Assembly: GCA_027621335.1 (NCBI GenBank)
Contig: JAQCAN010000155.1
Location: forward strand, 1 to 6,219
Source of the DNA: Bacteroidota bacterium
Lineage (GTDB): Bacteria > Bacteroidota > Bacteroidia > Flavobacteriales_D > JABDKJ01
Reading direction: 5' to 3'
DNA length: 6,219 bases
Shown one piece after another: positions 6,099-6,219 of this stretch. Position 1 is the stretch's first letter; each line of letters begins with the position of its first letter. Made by a program: the position numbers and the translations under genes. Below the pieces are notes generated by a model. That model searched no databases. It was given only the letters and a program-made list of their open reading frames with translations, and was not told where the DNA came from.

Positions 6099-6155
6099 AT
6101 ATCTCTTATAGCCGTCCTAAGATAATTGAAATCCATGGGTATCATATCCCTTATA
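6099..6155. repeat. near-identical 12-base direct repeats, 45 bases apart
   Basis: ATATCTCTTATA at 6099-6110 and ATATCCCTTATA at 6144-6155 differ at one position. They lie between the truncated metallopeptidase and the right-edge hairpin. They could be binding sites or mobile-element sub-terminal repeats; the sequence is AT-rich, so chance is a serious alternative. Confidence 0.3.
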
Positions 6156-6204
6156 AACAGTTTGTGTATGGTGCGTATCCCGAAGGGTATGCACTATACA
6201 TGTT
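6156..6204 (+). other. long stem-loop, structured when read as + strand RNA
   Basis: Arms GTATGGTGCGTATCC (6166-6180) and GGGTATGCACTATAC (6185-6199) enclose a CGAA loop. On the + strand all 15 positions pair: 12 Watson-Crick and 3 G-U. On the minus strand the same three positions are A-C mismatches. T6165-A6200 extends the stem, and AACA (6156-6159) can pair with TGTT (6201-6204) across a one-sided five-base bulge. No T run follows directly, so a simple intrinsic terminator is unlikely. The next 15 bases reach the window end. It could be part of a structured RNA, a transposon end or a regulatory leader on the + strand. Confidence 0.5.
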
Positions 6205-6219
6205 GTTGTGCTTTCGTGC

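Noticed and set aside
6156..6211. Integron attC recombination site
   Set aside because: The hairpin suggested it, but the flanks lack proper RYYYAAC and GTTRRRY boxes (the nearest are TATAAAC and GTTGTGC), and no integrase or cassette is seen.

Overview
The window looks like a piece of a Bacteroidota genome, probably a marine flavobacterium-like lineage of moderate GC. The grounds are a dihydroorotase whose overall sequence resembles the Bacteroidota form, start codons without clear Shine-Dalgarno sequences, a TAnnTTTG-type promoter candidate, and remnants of protein families I associate with Bacteroidota. This assignment comes from reading alone, not from a database search.

Left part (1-2617): an AraC-type regulator on the + strand is divergent from a minus-strand pair, a phytanoyl-CoA-dioxygenase-like Fe(II)/2-oxoglutarate enzyme followed by a sugar-phosphate-isomerase-like TIM-barrel protein. 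The pair is coupled by an ATGA stop/start overlap. The arrangement suggests a small regulated catabolic unit. The TIM-barrel gene is cut to about half length at position 370. Within a few bases a second reading frame begins, encoding a small eRF1-like (baeRF-type) protein that has no start codon and leaves the window at its left edge. This is a sharp junction between two gene fragments.

Middle part (2722-5046): two intact housekeeping genes on the minus strand, dihydroorotase (pyrC, pyrimidine synthesis) and, 21 bases downstream, a two-domain Sua5-type threonylcarbamoyl-AMP synthase (tRNA t6A37 synthesis). They are probably co-transcribed. The dihydroorotase lacks the carboxylated-lysine segment expected in its relatives and carries an SDDG motif there instead.

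Right part (5047-6219): mostly decayed sequence. It holds a C-terminal remnant resembling a peptidylarginine/agmatine deiminase and an HExxH metallopeptidase-like gene that lost its N-terminus and carries an in-frame TAA, after which the same frame stays open for 22 more codons. At the far right lies a long imperfect palindrome whose three mismatches are all G-U pairs when read as + strand RNA, which suggests a structured transcript or mobile-element end cut off by the window edge.

I found no CRISPR array, tRNA, rRNA or complete mobile element. The notable points are the gene-gene junction near 380, the unusual dihydroorotase active site, the interrupted metallopeptidase, and the right-edge hairpin.
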